A stretch of 64,000 nt of DNA, taken from Progne subis subis. Its lineage: Eukaryota; Chordata; Aves; Passeriformes; Hirundinidae. The notes beneath the pieces were generated by a model. The model did no database searches, was not told the origin of the DNA, and worked only from the letters and a program-made list of their open reading frames with translations. The stretch is from assembly GCA_022316685.1 (NCBI GenBank), contig JAKJHU010000026.1:2240001-2304000 (forward strand), given 5' to 3'. A program made the position numbers and the translations under genes. Of the stretch, positions 1 through 10,413 are shown piece by piece. Position 1 is the stretch's first letter. Each line of letters begins with the position of its first letter.

Positions 1-2241
1 ATTTCTGGAAACTGAACTGCTAAAATAGCTTGAGAAAAAATGTGTAGGCTGTCAAACAGTACCATCACTGCCATATCCTAAATTCTTTCTATTGGCTCAC
101 GCTTTTATTAGAAACAGTACAAGCAATGAAGAAAAACAAAGATTGAGAGTGCCGAACCATAAAGCAGATGAGAACATATTTAGTTCTGATTATTTTTTTA
201 AGACTCAGAGACACCCACAGAGAGGTCATACTTAACACTTTGCTGGATGTACGGCAATGCCACAAAAAAAGGAGAAAAGCTGTCATCTAGAGAGGAGAAA
301 CCACCAGCTGAAGAAAAACTGAAACTGAAGCAAAGAAACTGAAGAAAACTAAGCCTCACCTACCAAAAAGTTCCCACAAATTAAATTCAGCTTTTCTTTC
401 TGGGCTCAGGAATTGTAAATGTATTTAAAGTGAAACTTCTATTTCAATGCAAAAAAAAGCCAAACAAAAAAACCCCAAACAAACAAACAAAAAAACTTCA
501 TAGCATTGTATGCACATCTACTGATAATTTATGGATGCATTTTAAAGAACAATTTAGAGTCTTCTTGATTTTATTTAATCTTTGTGTAAACAATGAAAAT
601 GAAATGAATCACAGCACTTTGCAAAAGACAAAGGCAGACTTTATTTTTGCTTTCTTGCCTCTCAGGACCTCCTTTCTTTTTCAGCTGAGTCCCAGAACAC
701 AGAAATAGGGGAAAAGGCTAGGGATTTAAAAGGAACAAACCCTCAGCAGTAGCTGCCCACTGAAGCATTACTTCTTCAATAATAGCAACTCCTTGTTTGG
801 GGGCCTGTGCCATGTTTTTCTTAGTTTTTCCCTTAATCTGAACAAAAAGCAACCTCAGATCCTGATTTAGCCCAGGTACAAAACAGTTTTTCAAACACTA
901 TGATTCATAGTTCACTTTTCAAAATGCTTTGTTAGGGCTTTGACTTAAGCCTGTTTGCAAATCCTTACACATCTTCCTCATTAAGTCTTCTGGGATGAGT
1001 GAGAAAAAAGAAACAGGAAATGCACTGGGTAAAAGGTAATTTAATCTGGATGGTTTGTTATTTATACGATACACAACAAGAGTGTATAGTGCCTCCTCCT
1101 CCACCACCTTTAAGAAAGAAATGAAGGAGATGCATGGCAACAGACAAGTCTACGTGCTGATAATTGCTTATTGGTCCCTAGGGCATGTACACAAGTCTGG
1201 CAGAAGAGACTTTAGCTAAGCCTTCATTTTAAAATATGCTTACATCCCAAAAGGAATCTTAACAGTAACTGATAGAAAGCTCCTAAGTTATTTCAATGAT
1301 AACTTTAAGGATACCTAAAAAACATGAGGATGGATTTTGCATTGCTACACCTACATCTGTACTCAGGGTCCTGTGATATAGGAAGGCATTCCACCTTTGC
1401 AAAGAACAGAATACAAAAGAACTTTGGAGGCTTCTGAGCAGAGTAACTCAAGTGATGTTGACAAAGACACGCTGTATTCTGGCCTTGGGGCAGCAAGGCA
1501 ATGGGTAATAAGCTCTGATTACTAAGTTAACTTTATTTAAATGCTTGATTTTTATAGGCAACCATATTATTTTCCATGAACTGTAGCATGGGGTTGTTTT
1601 TTTTTTTTTTTAAGATGATCTACAACTAATCTGACAAGTCAAACTTGCTCCTCACCCACCTGCCTCCCCCATGGTTAGATATGGATCCTTTAGCAACAAA
1701 AGCATGACCCCTTTTAAATATGCAGAAAGGGAAGCACTCTCTTACACACTCCTCTTACATCAATATGCTTTTGCTCTAAAATATAGTCACTGCATAACAA
1801 CTTCTATCTGAAAAAAATGTAGGTTCTACTTAAATAAACAGATCCCCAAAATGCTTCATTTCAGGCAGACTATGGGTCTCAAATATTGATTTGATCACTG
1901 CAACTAAACACAGCAGAGAAACACACACGCCAAGCATCAGTGGCTAACAACTGCCTCTCTACAGACAAATTGTATTTCAGAAAGTTGCTAGGAACACATA
2001 AGTAACAGTCAAATTCTAGGCAAATTTTCATTGGCAATCTGACTCTTCCCAGTAATTGTCTGCCACAAGGTTTTCTCTTCAGCAAGCCTTTCAAAAAGTG
2101 TGTTAAAGGTAACGTGTTTAACACAGCCCGAATATTTTGTGACAGTAGTGAAACAAATTAGTGACAAGCCATAGTCAGAATGGCATAGAGGCCAAACAGG
2201 AAAAGAAAAGGAAAAGAAGATAGGCCAAATGGTTTTCATAC
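1..2241 (-). other. MYO10 intron, incomplete
   Basis: AT-rich noncoding sequence after the last exon seen. It contains an A/C-rich simple stretch (about 450-497) and a poly-T run (about 1594-1611). I see no further exon, gene or named repeat. Confidence 0.7.
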
Positions 2242-2337
2242 CTTGCATCCTCAGGAGATTCAGCAATTAAGTGGTAGGTCCTATCACTCATTATTAGATC
2301 AATACCATTTTCTTTGCCTGTATTGTCAACAATTTCT
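2242..2337 (-). CDS. MYO10: MYO10 PH2 C-terminal exon
   Basis: 96 bp, phase 2 in and 2 out. It encodes EIVDNTGKENGIDLIMSDRT then YHLIAESPEDA, the later strands of PH2. Acceptor is TTTTTTCAG, donor is GTATGA. The next exon, expected to begin with the SQWF helix, was not found down to position 1, so it lies outside the window. Confidence 0.95.
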
Positions 2338-4599
2338 CTGAAAAAAGGGAAAACACCAAGATTGGGCATTACAGATTATCAACATTTTGAAAATTCTGTT
2401 CTGCTGAGAAGCTCACAAACTACTGATACTTAAAACAGTAGCAGTCAGTCTTCATCAGGTTCACTTGCAAGACTCACAATGTGATTTATCAGACCCAGTA
2501 TTAGTTTGCCAAACTCAAGCTGTGTTTTCTGCTTACACAGTACAAATATTCAAACTACTCTGAATGGTCACCTAAGTGACCATTCTGTTACCATTTTACC
2601 AAGAACCAAAGAAAAAGCAAAGCACTATTAAACCCCAAGGGAGGCAAAGATAACTGAGTTAAGAAATGGATATATTTCTGAACTGACTGCATAACCAAGT
2701 GATTTTTTGAGTGCTAAAAAGAAAACTGTTGAAGACTGAAAACTGAAAACAAACAAAACTTGGATTAGTGATTCTGTGTGGTTGTGAGTCAGCACAGACA
2801 ATTCCAAACATGACTTCCAGATAAAGTTGAGCACTCATTTGCTGAAAAATTATAAATTTCTAATTTCTAGTTTGGACTTCTAAGTGTTGATATAAAAAAC
2901 AACTGTGAAGATTTTTAGCAATAATTGAAGTAAAGTATGGCATTATATTTCCCTGTAGCTTAAGAAATAAACTTAATTTCCTTTTTGTAGTTTTGCTGTG
3001 TTTGTCTGAAGCTTACTATTTCCTTAACTGGCTGTATTTCCTTATCAGCTATACTATTCTCATAAATCTCTGTCCTATAAACAATATATGCGAGTTCTGC
3101 ATATCAGACTCATGAGGACGATCTATCTGCTATCAATACAAGAAGCTGTAATTTTGTTCTGTTCTATTCCTTCCCTCTCAGTGTCTAATGGCATACCTCC
3201 CTGTTCTGTGTTTTAAGTGAATCAGTCTGAGATTTTTTAAATTGACCAGGGTCTCTAACAGAGAGTGGTGAAATACGTGAGTTGCGCTATAGGTTAGGAA
3301 TACACTCAGTAAATATTATCTAGAAAAGTTATTGTTTATTCCTTATGAAACACAGTTCTTTAAATACATGTACCCTTTCTTTTAGCTAATTTATACCCAA
3401 ATAGTCATTGATTGAACCAACAGTTCAAAGGAGGCTCAGTAACTTTTGTCTGGCAATCTTAAAGGTACGTGCAGCAAAGAACACCTACAGGGCACAGCCA
3501 ATGAAGCAATGACGTAACAACAACAAAAAGGAATGATTGATATTAGAAAAATATGCTAAATAAATGCTATGGTACATGAGACAGAGTCAAATCTAGTTTA
3601 TTTTTAAAAAACAAGGTAGGTTCTTCAGCTTCTATTCAGAGATTTACTTGACTGCCAACAGCCCATTGGTTTTTCAGGAGCAAATCAGGATTCTCACTGA
3701 AACTCTTTTCTGTCCTACTTGAAATCAGGCTGAAGCCAGGACTGCCAAAGAAAATACTAATGAAAGATTTCAATTTAGTTTAAGCTCTCTGTAAAAGTAA
3801 CAAACAAATTGGATAGTTGCAGATTACAAGGCACAGAGTGGAACTGAGTAGAGAGAAACAGATTTTTCTCTACTTTGGATGAAAGGTTAGGTACACTTTA
3901 TGGAGAAAAGAGACTAATGTTAACACACTCTAATGTTAACTAATGTTAGCACACTCTAACTTTAAATTAGGTAGATAATCCTAAATTGTTTAGGAGGAAA
4001 AATACCATCCAGTAGAAAACTTTTTTTTCCTGCATGCTTCAGGAAGCGTAAAATTCTTAGGCTTAATGAACTTCAGTTAATAAGGCATAAGTTATTAGGT
4101 TTAGTAATCTTGAGTTTTTTTAATGAATATATGCATTTTAAAGACTCTTCTACACTACCACAATTATTTAAAGCATGAAAAAAAATCTAAATACATACAG
4201 AAGATTCAGCTTTGACCCATGTGAACTGCAATATACTCAGGGCCTATTAATTCCACCCTCTTCATTCTAGGTTTGCCTGAAGCTATTTGGCAACATGCCC
4301 CAGATTGCCTTGGGAATCATTACAGACTAAGTAGGGCCTCTAGTCTGGGAGAAAGCATAGATGGGTTCATTACAGCAGCATTTTCTGAAGTATTTGGCAG
4401 TGGCTTATAGCTCTGGAGCACTCTCTAGACTTAAGAGAGAGCCAACTAAGGACAACACTTGCTTTCACTAACTTCACCACACACACTCTCCTCCTTGCAT
4501 TCACACAATTTGTAGGCAGGGCACTCAATGTCTTCCCAGACTGAGCCCAAAGTACTACTTAGAAGGAACCATGGCTAACATAAAACCATGTAAACCTAC
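2338..4599 (-). other. MYO10 intron, 2262 bp
   Basis: AT-rich intron. The only structure noted is a 26-bp tandem duplication at 3914-3965. Confidence 0.8.
3914..3965 (+). repeat. 26-bp tandem duplication
   Basis: Two units, 3914-3939 and 3940-3965, both beginning CTAATGTTA and sharing CACACTCTAA, with a few differences. Confidence 0.85.
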
Positions 4600-4843
4600 T
4601 TGGCAGTTCGGACATCCATGGAACCCTTTAGCTTTTCTTCACTGTCATTTTCAAAGTACATCAACCTGGACTGTCTGAGAACAAACCATCTTTTCTTCCA
4701 GTTCCTTCTGGAAAGTGTAGATGATCCACCCCCCTTTTTGTGAAGCCAACCCTGCTTAAGTGCTTCCTGCTTAGAACGAAACCACAGGAAGGTCTCATCT
4801 TTCAGGACACACCAGCGTCGCTTCCATGTGTTGATTAAGCCAC
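4600..4843 (-). CDS. MYO10: MYO10 exon: PH1 N-half and inserted PH2
   Basis: 244 bp, phase 1 in and 2 out. It encodes GGLINTWKRRWCVLKDETFL, the N-terminal half of PH1, then WFRSKQEALKQGWLHKKGGG, where PH2 begins inside PH1, then RRNWKKRWFVLRQSRLMYFE and NDSEEKLKGSMDVRTA. The basic KK and RRNWKKRW residues around the first PH2 loop form the PIP3-binding signature known for myosin X. Acceptor is TTTGCCAG. The donor is GTAGGT after GCCAA, so the next lysine codon is split. Confidence 0.97.
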
Positions 4844-5284
4844 CTGGCAAAAGAGACAAATGTGGGTTTATATGTAGTTAAAACAAACAGCTGTATCATA
4901 AAACAGATGCTGTGAACAGCACCAAAACTGGAAGGTGATGACCAACAACACTGCAGCTAAACTGGGTCTCTGCTGTAAGCCACATTTTTGCATATCCTTA
5001 TGGCAAGCAATATTGCTGTCAATCTAAATACCCTTAAATTATAAACTGTAACAAGTATTACAAAAATACATGTAACATACCTATAATTACATGTACATGT
5101 ACACATATGTATCTCTAATAATAAATTACTGAAAAGTCTTGCTGCACATGAGAATCCGATCTTTAAGACAGCTTTCAGTGTATTTCAGTGATAATTTTGA
5201 AAAATTTTAGCGTTAAGATCTTACCTCTCTCCAGGTTATTAGGAGGTAATGATATTTGATTCAAAACCACAAAAAGTTATGTTT

Positions 5285-5351
5285 AGAGTAGGAAATGCAC
5301 CATCTGAGCTCAGCCACACCTAAGTGTGGGCCATAGAGTAGGCAATGCACC
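5285..5351 (+). repeat. 17-bp motif repeated at 50-bp spacing
   Basis: AGAGTAGGAAATGCACC at 5285-5301 and AGAGTAGGCAATGCACC at 5335-5351 differ at one base. This may be an old 50-bp tandem duplication. Confidence 0.6.
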
Positions 5352-6107
5352 TTGCAGTGGAGTTACAGCGCAGTGACAAAAACCTTAACCAAACCCATAT
5401 GCTCCTGTCATCCCAAAAAAGCTGCTAGCTTTGTCAGAAAGTAAAAGCCATGCTACTGTCAGCTGCATTATTTTTCATACAAATATTGTCATGTGTACTC
5501 ATGGACTGTTCCAGGAACATAAGGTGTACTATAGTGATGAAATCATACAAGGATTCAGCTAGATTACGATTTGCTATCAATCATCAGAAGATAAGCCCAA
5601 GAATTTTAAGCAGAGAACTCCTGTGTATATTCTTCCAGAGTCTCTCACACCCCTTTGCTACATGTAACCTTCTTCATGTCTTCCAGATCCAAAGTGAAAT
5701 TTGACTAAGGTCAGTAAAACTGGTCTTACATGTAGAATGCTGTCTGTGTGACAAGGTTTTGGGAGCAGGATTCAACTTTCCTCAAAATTTGGTGCAGTCT
5801 GACTTTATGAGTTATTTTTCTGTATTTATACTGAATAATTCATTGTTTGTGAGCCAGCAAAGATGTAAGATGAAACAGAGGCAACTCAAAATACTGATCT
5901 TTTTTTGCAGAGGGGAGGAAAAACATGACTAGATGTAAGCCACTGCAAGTAACTTAGCTTGGGAACAGCTCAAATTCAATGAAGTCACTTTTCCATCACC
6001 CTTTGAAAAACAAGAAAATATCTTAACTCGACAGGAATTGAAGTGTAATATACAACAAATATTTCTGGTTATGTTGTCTATTTAGCAAATTCTGATTGAC
6101 CCAGTAC

Positions 6108-6231
6108 CTTTCATGTAGAGGAAACTGTGAAAGTAGGGCAGGCTGACACAGCTATAGACTGAATCCCTCCGGTAGGAAAGTTCATCATCTGTATCAAACC
6201 TGGAGTCAAAATCTTCTTCACTGTCTTCAAA
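6108..6231 (-). CDS. MYO10: MYO10 tail exon between PEST and PH1
   Basis: 124 bp, phase 0 in and 1 out. It encodes FEDSEEDFDSRFDTDDELSY then RRDSVYSCVSLPYFHSFLYMK. It completes the acidic region and starts the first strand of split PH1 (HSFLYMKG). Acceptor is CTTGTGTAG, donor is GTACTG. The next intron, 1264 bp, holds nothing I can name. Confidence 0.95.
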
Positions 6232-7450
6232 CTACACAAGAAAGGACAGAAAAGTCATAATCTCTCAGGAAAGAGTTTAGATCAAGTTGGTTTAGAAGGC
6301 TCTAGCTAAAGCATTTTATCATGTACTGGAAGGACGTGATTCCACATTGGTTTTTACCCAGCTAACAAAGGAAGGAGCACATCGTAGTAAGTTGCAGCTT
6401 GAACTGTCTGATTACACAAATCTGTGTAAAAGCTTTGTAGAGCTCAGGAAAGTCATCCCTTTGCAAGAGTATGGTCAGGGTAAGCTACCTTGTGCTACTT
6501 GGCCTTCCCACTGAAGTGCTGTGGGGAACAGCTTAAAGAAGTATTGAAAAAAAGACTTTGCACAAGCTGTGATAATAGCTTTCCCTCACCCCAAAAATCA
6601 GAATTTCTGTTTTGTATCTGACACACATCCAGAATCATGCAGCAGAAAGGTATTCTCAACAGAGACACTGAAAGTTTTTTTCTCAGGCAAGAACTGTTAA
6701 CTTATCCCAACACCCACAATGGCTCTTGGACTGCTTATCACTGCCTTAAATGTAGTAGATATTATATTGTTAAAGTTTTCCTTCTAAACAAGTCAGTGTT
6801 CCTGAAGTACCTTTTCACTTTCCCAGTCAGAGACAGAAACACTGGGTGAGTGGTAGAGGAAATCATATTCTTTCAAAAATATTTGTAGAAGGTATCCCCA
6901 CAGTATACTCAGTAAACAGCATTGAAAAATTTCTCTGCAGAATGTGTGTCTGTCTCAATAATTTAAATATTTTCCATTGCGTGAACCTTACACTCCAAAT
7001 AATCTCAAAATATACCCGGCATGTCAGGGACTTCCGCAAGCACCTTATTCTTCAATACCTTGCACACATAACTAAATTTGGTTTTCCTGAAATCAATTCC
7101 CCAACAAGCTACCTGGTACCCCAACTCCAAACACATGCACAGAGAAGAACTTTGCTGAGCACTGAGCTCCTCACCAAGTAACACACAGTGCTGCATTAAA
7201 GCAGTTAAAACCATAGCTGTGCAGAAGCCCAGGACTGCAAACAGCATCTGAGCTGCCTCTGACTCTAATGCACTCATCCCAGTGGCATCTAGATGGCAAC
7301 AGATCACTATTTCAATAGGCTCTCTGAGCAAATCACATTACACAGTGTTTTCTAAGAACAGCTACGGTGAGTCCACAGCTGCACAGCAGGGAAAAAAAAA
7401 AATCAGAAAGCACTTAAAAATTATTAGGTAATAAAAAGATTGCTACTTAC

Positions 7451-8355
7451 AGAAGACTGAGCTCCCTCAGAGCTGAAGCGGTATGCTCCAGAGCTATTGT
7501 AGGTCCCCACTGAGCACCGGTAGTCCGGTGACCACTGGCTACTGTGCGAGTTGGAGAAGGTCACGCTGCTGCCAGAAGTGATAGCACCATCTTCAGTAAT
7601 CGTCCTGGTCGTAATCATAGTCTCCGTCGGGAGAAATAAGTTCCACAGAATTTGGGGGTCTGCAGGACACATTTTCTGGCATGCAGTAGGTAGATTCACC
7701 GCTGGAAGAGTTGTGGAGACTCACTGCGTCGTGGGCAGGAGGTATGACCATGGCGTCGCTGGCAGCAGGAATTGTTGGCACCACGGTATCATTCATATAA
7801 GGATCCTCTTCTGAGGAATCATCGCTTGTTCTGATGCCACTGGTCCTTTGATCGGAGTGGCCGTGCTCGCTCGGGTTGGGCGAATCCTTAAATGCATCAT
7901 CATCGGCTTCAAAGCCCTCATCTACCTCCTCCTCGGGATATGGCTGGCTGAAGTTAAAATTGGGCTTTTCACTGCAGGCATTTCCAGTCTGTTCAGCCAG
8001 CTCAGCAGGATACCCACTGCCCACGGAGAGAGACCTCTCGATGTTTCGGACGCACTCGTCAATCTCATCGAAGTTCAGAGATTCCAGGAACTCCTGGGCC
8101 GCTCGACAAGCTTCATCCTCAAGCCGCCGGAGCTCCTCATCCCGACGCTGCTGCAGCCTCTGTAATGAAGCCTCTGTCAAGGACAGCTCCTGCTGCTTCT
8201 TCACGCGCTGCAGGTCTTCGATTTCTTTTTCCAGACGCAGGATTTCTTCCACCTGCCTGCTCTCTTTCTGCTTCTCCACCTCCTGCTTCAGCTCTGCCTC
8301 CTTCTGAGCTTTCCTGAATGGCAGCCAGTTCCTGCTTCTTTCTCTCTTCTTCAGC
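7451..8355 (-). CDS. MYO10: MYO10 large tail exon: coiled coil and PEST, two frameshifts
   Basis: 905 bp between acceptor TTATGCAG and donor GTAAGT. The flanking exons require phase 0 to 0, so a multiple of three is expected. Three frames are used in turn. First comes AEEERKKQELAAIQ, in phase with the exon before. After an extra base at 8313 or 8314 the frame becomes KAQKEAELKQEVEKQKE, running through the antiparallel coiled coil (to about 8030) and the acidic PEST-like region to DGDYDYDQDDY. After an extra base at 7595 the frame becomes EDGAITSGSSVTFSNS to the end. All three segments match myosin X closely. Read as given, translation from the upstream exons stops at 8137-8139. Assembly error is the simplest explanation; a real disrupted allele is possible. 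Confidence 0.93.
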
Positions 8356-8786
8356 CTGCATAAAAATAAAATTAAACAAAATAAAATCAAGTTAGGCCCC
8401 TAAATGCAAGCTTCTTTTTTCAAATTTATTTCTAAAGCTCTATACTTCACCATGCTCATTCATTTAAAAGGGGCCCTATCTTCACATCAGCAAGAAATGA
8501 AAAGGAAAGAAAAAGAAAAAAATTAAAGCATGATTTCATTTGCTCAGAGATAGCTGAGCAGAGGCAGTCCAAGTATGTAAAGAAAATTCAATCTTTTCCA
8601 GAAATTAAATGAAGCATCAGGTGAAGGAAATTTCCATGCAAACTATATTGAGCTTCCTTTGGCTTTATCTGCCAGCTCCTGTAATTAGTTTAGTTTTAAT
8701 GTTACAGGTACCTTTTATTTTTTTAATTGCTGGGTTGAGATACTCAAATAAACAGCATGGCTGAAAGCATTAAGAATATAATTTAC

Positions 8787-8826
8787 CTGCTGGGCAAGAC
8801 GCTCTGCTTCTTGCCTTTGTCTTTCC
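8787..8826 (-). CDS. MYO10: MYO10 40-nt exon of charged helix
   Basis: 40 bp, phase 2 in and 0 out, with acceptor CACTTTTAG and donor GTAAAT. It encodes ERQRQEAERLAQQ and continues the alternating E/R/K/Q single-helix segment. Because its length is not a multiple of three, skipping it shifts the frame by one base. In this sequence that shift would exactly offset the first insertion in the next exon. The following intron is 431 bp. Confidence 0.9.
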
Positions 8827-9130
8827 CTAAAAGTGAGTGAAGAAAAAAAGTCAGTCAGTCAAGCTCAACATAAGCTCATCACATTCCTTTGCTACAGCAA
8901 TAGCTCAGCTTACAGAGATCATCTGCCACCTGGAAAAGACAGCCAAAATTAAGATCACAACGAATATGTTTGTGAATATGGAACAACCATAATCACTATA
9001 TGCCTCTTTTAGCGAAAACTAAAGCAAAGGCTTCCAAAATCACTTGTTCAAGAACAGCCTGAAATAAAGGCTTTCAGATCAACACCTAATATGGCACAGG
9101 CAGGGGAGTAATGTAAGTCAGACATTGCAC

Positions 9131-9340
9131 CTTTCTTCCTCCTCTTTTCTTCTTTGCTCCTCTTGTCTCCGCTTCTCCTCCAGTCGCTCCCTGTAGAGAC
9201 GACGAGCAAGCTGGCCTCGCCACTGCTTCTGAAGGACTGTGGCTGCTTTCTTCAGGCACAGGAACTTCTTCCTACCACTGAATGCTCTGTAGCTCTTCTG
9301 TATCACAACCACGTAGTAGAGAACCTTTCTATACCGCTTA
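9131..9340 (-). CDS. MYO10: MYO10 neck exon with IQ2, IQ3 and start of charged helix
   Basis: 210 bp, phase 2 in and 2 out. It encodes KRYRKVLYYVVVIQKSYRAF, then IQ3 around AATVLQKQWRGQLARRLYRE, then RLEEKRRQEEQRRKEEEE, the start of the single alpha-helix segment that lengthens the lever. Acceptor is CTCCCCCCAG. The donor GTGCAA is unusually weak; reading into the intron would give three codons and then a stop. The 304-bp intron that follows shows nothing I can name. Confidence 0.95.
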
Positions 9341-10306
9341 CTGGGGGGAGAAAAATGGAAACAAATTTGTAATGAAACAGTTGCGAGGGATCTTGCCATG
9401 GTGACCTGCAATAAACAGTGAGACCATGATAGTTCTAGCTCTGTGATAGCTCCCCCACTGTTCACATTCTTCTCCCTTTGAGCAGCAAGATTCTCTCCTT
9501 TCTTGACAGCACCGTGTGTGTCTCCATTAAGGAAATGCACATCTTACATGTTCTTATGCCCCTGCCAAGGAGATGCTAAAAAGACAGTTCTGTGTGTGTT
9601 CACACATGCAGAGAAAGAATATATATAGTCATCCCACACATCTGAAAAGAAAGACCATGCATAGCAGGATAGCTGGCATTAAAAAAGGGATATTGTTTTT
9701 ACGTAACATACTGGTCAGAATATAAGAACAGGACTAATGATCACATGAAAAGAAACTACCTCATTACGTAAACAAGCTTCCTTAAACTGCCCTCAACTGA
9801 CTTGTAGAAAAAGCAGAGAAATAAACAGATGGAATGAACAACTCCACCTAACACATAATGCATGAAGCCAGGTAAGCATTAAGTCAAACATTAATCAGTA
9901 ACATAAAGTCCTGATTCTCCAAGAACCAAATGTATTAGTTTCATTTTCCCTATGTTTTCTCACCATGAAGAAGCAAATATAAATCAGATCTCAGCTGGTG
10001 ACTTGGGGCAGCCCCACTAGGTGCCATCCAGCGAGAGTTCTGACCATGGCTATAATGCCATGATACAATCAGATGGATACTGGCTGACCTCCAAATTTCT
10101 GTATTGTCCTATTCATTATATTAAAACAATTCAAACTTTGCGTTATCCATGGATATTTTCAGCTGCTATTTTCAAAAGCCACTTAAAGGATTTGAATGCC
10201 TGGCCCCCACGAAAAGTTGAGAATTGTGTCAGAAGGATTTAACTTCTTGACAACTCGTCCATTTATTTCAAATCCTTACTATTACTATTCACATGCAGTC
10301 ACTTAC

Positions 10307-10413
10307 CGGGCTGCATAACCCAAGATGTGCGCTCGGATGATCATCGCTGCCTTGGTGACTTCCACTTCTCGCTGTTTCTCCAACTTGTGTTCTAAGGACT
10401 CCCGGAGAAACAC
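10307..10413 (-). CDS. MYO10: MYO10 lever-arm exon with IQ1
   Basis: 107 bp, phase 0 in and 2 out. It encodes VFLRESLEHKLEKQREVEVT then KAAMIIRAHILGYAA. KVFLRESLE is the last strand of the converter. AAMIIRAHILGYAAR is the first IQ motif, a calmodulin or light-chain site, and is completed by the next exon. Acceptor is TTATGTAG, donor is GTAAGT. Confidence 0.96.

Noticed and set aside
1..2241. The next PH exon, starting SQWF
   Set aside because: No matching frame with a suitable acceptor was found; it lies outside the window.
7551..8307. Plus-strand open frames over the large tail exon (up to 143 codons)
   Set aside because: They are antisense shadows of the low-stop, GC-rich MYO10 exon and show no protein-like motif.
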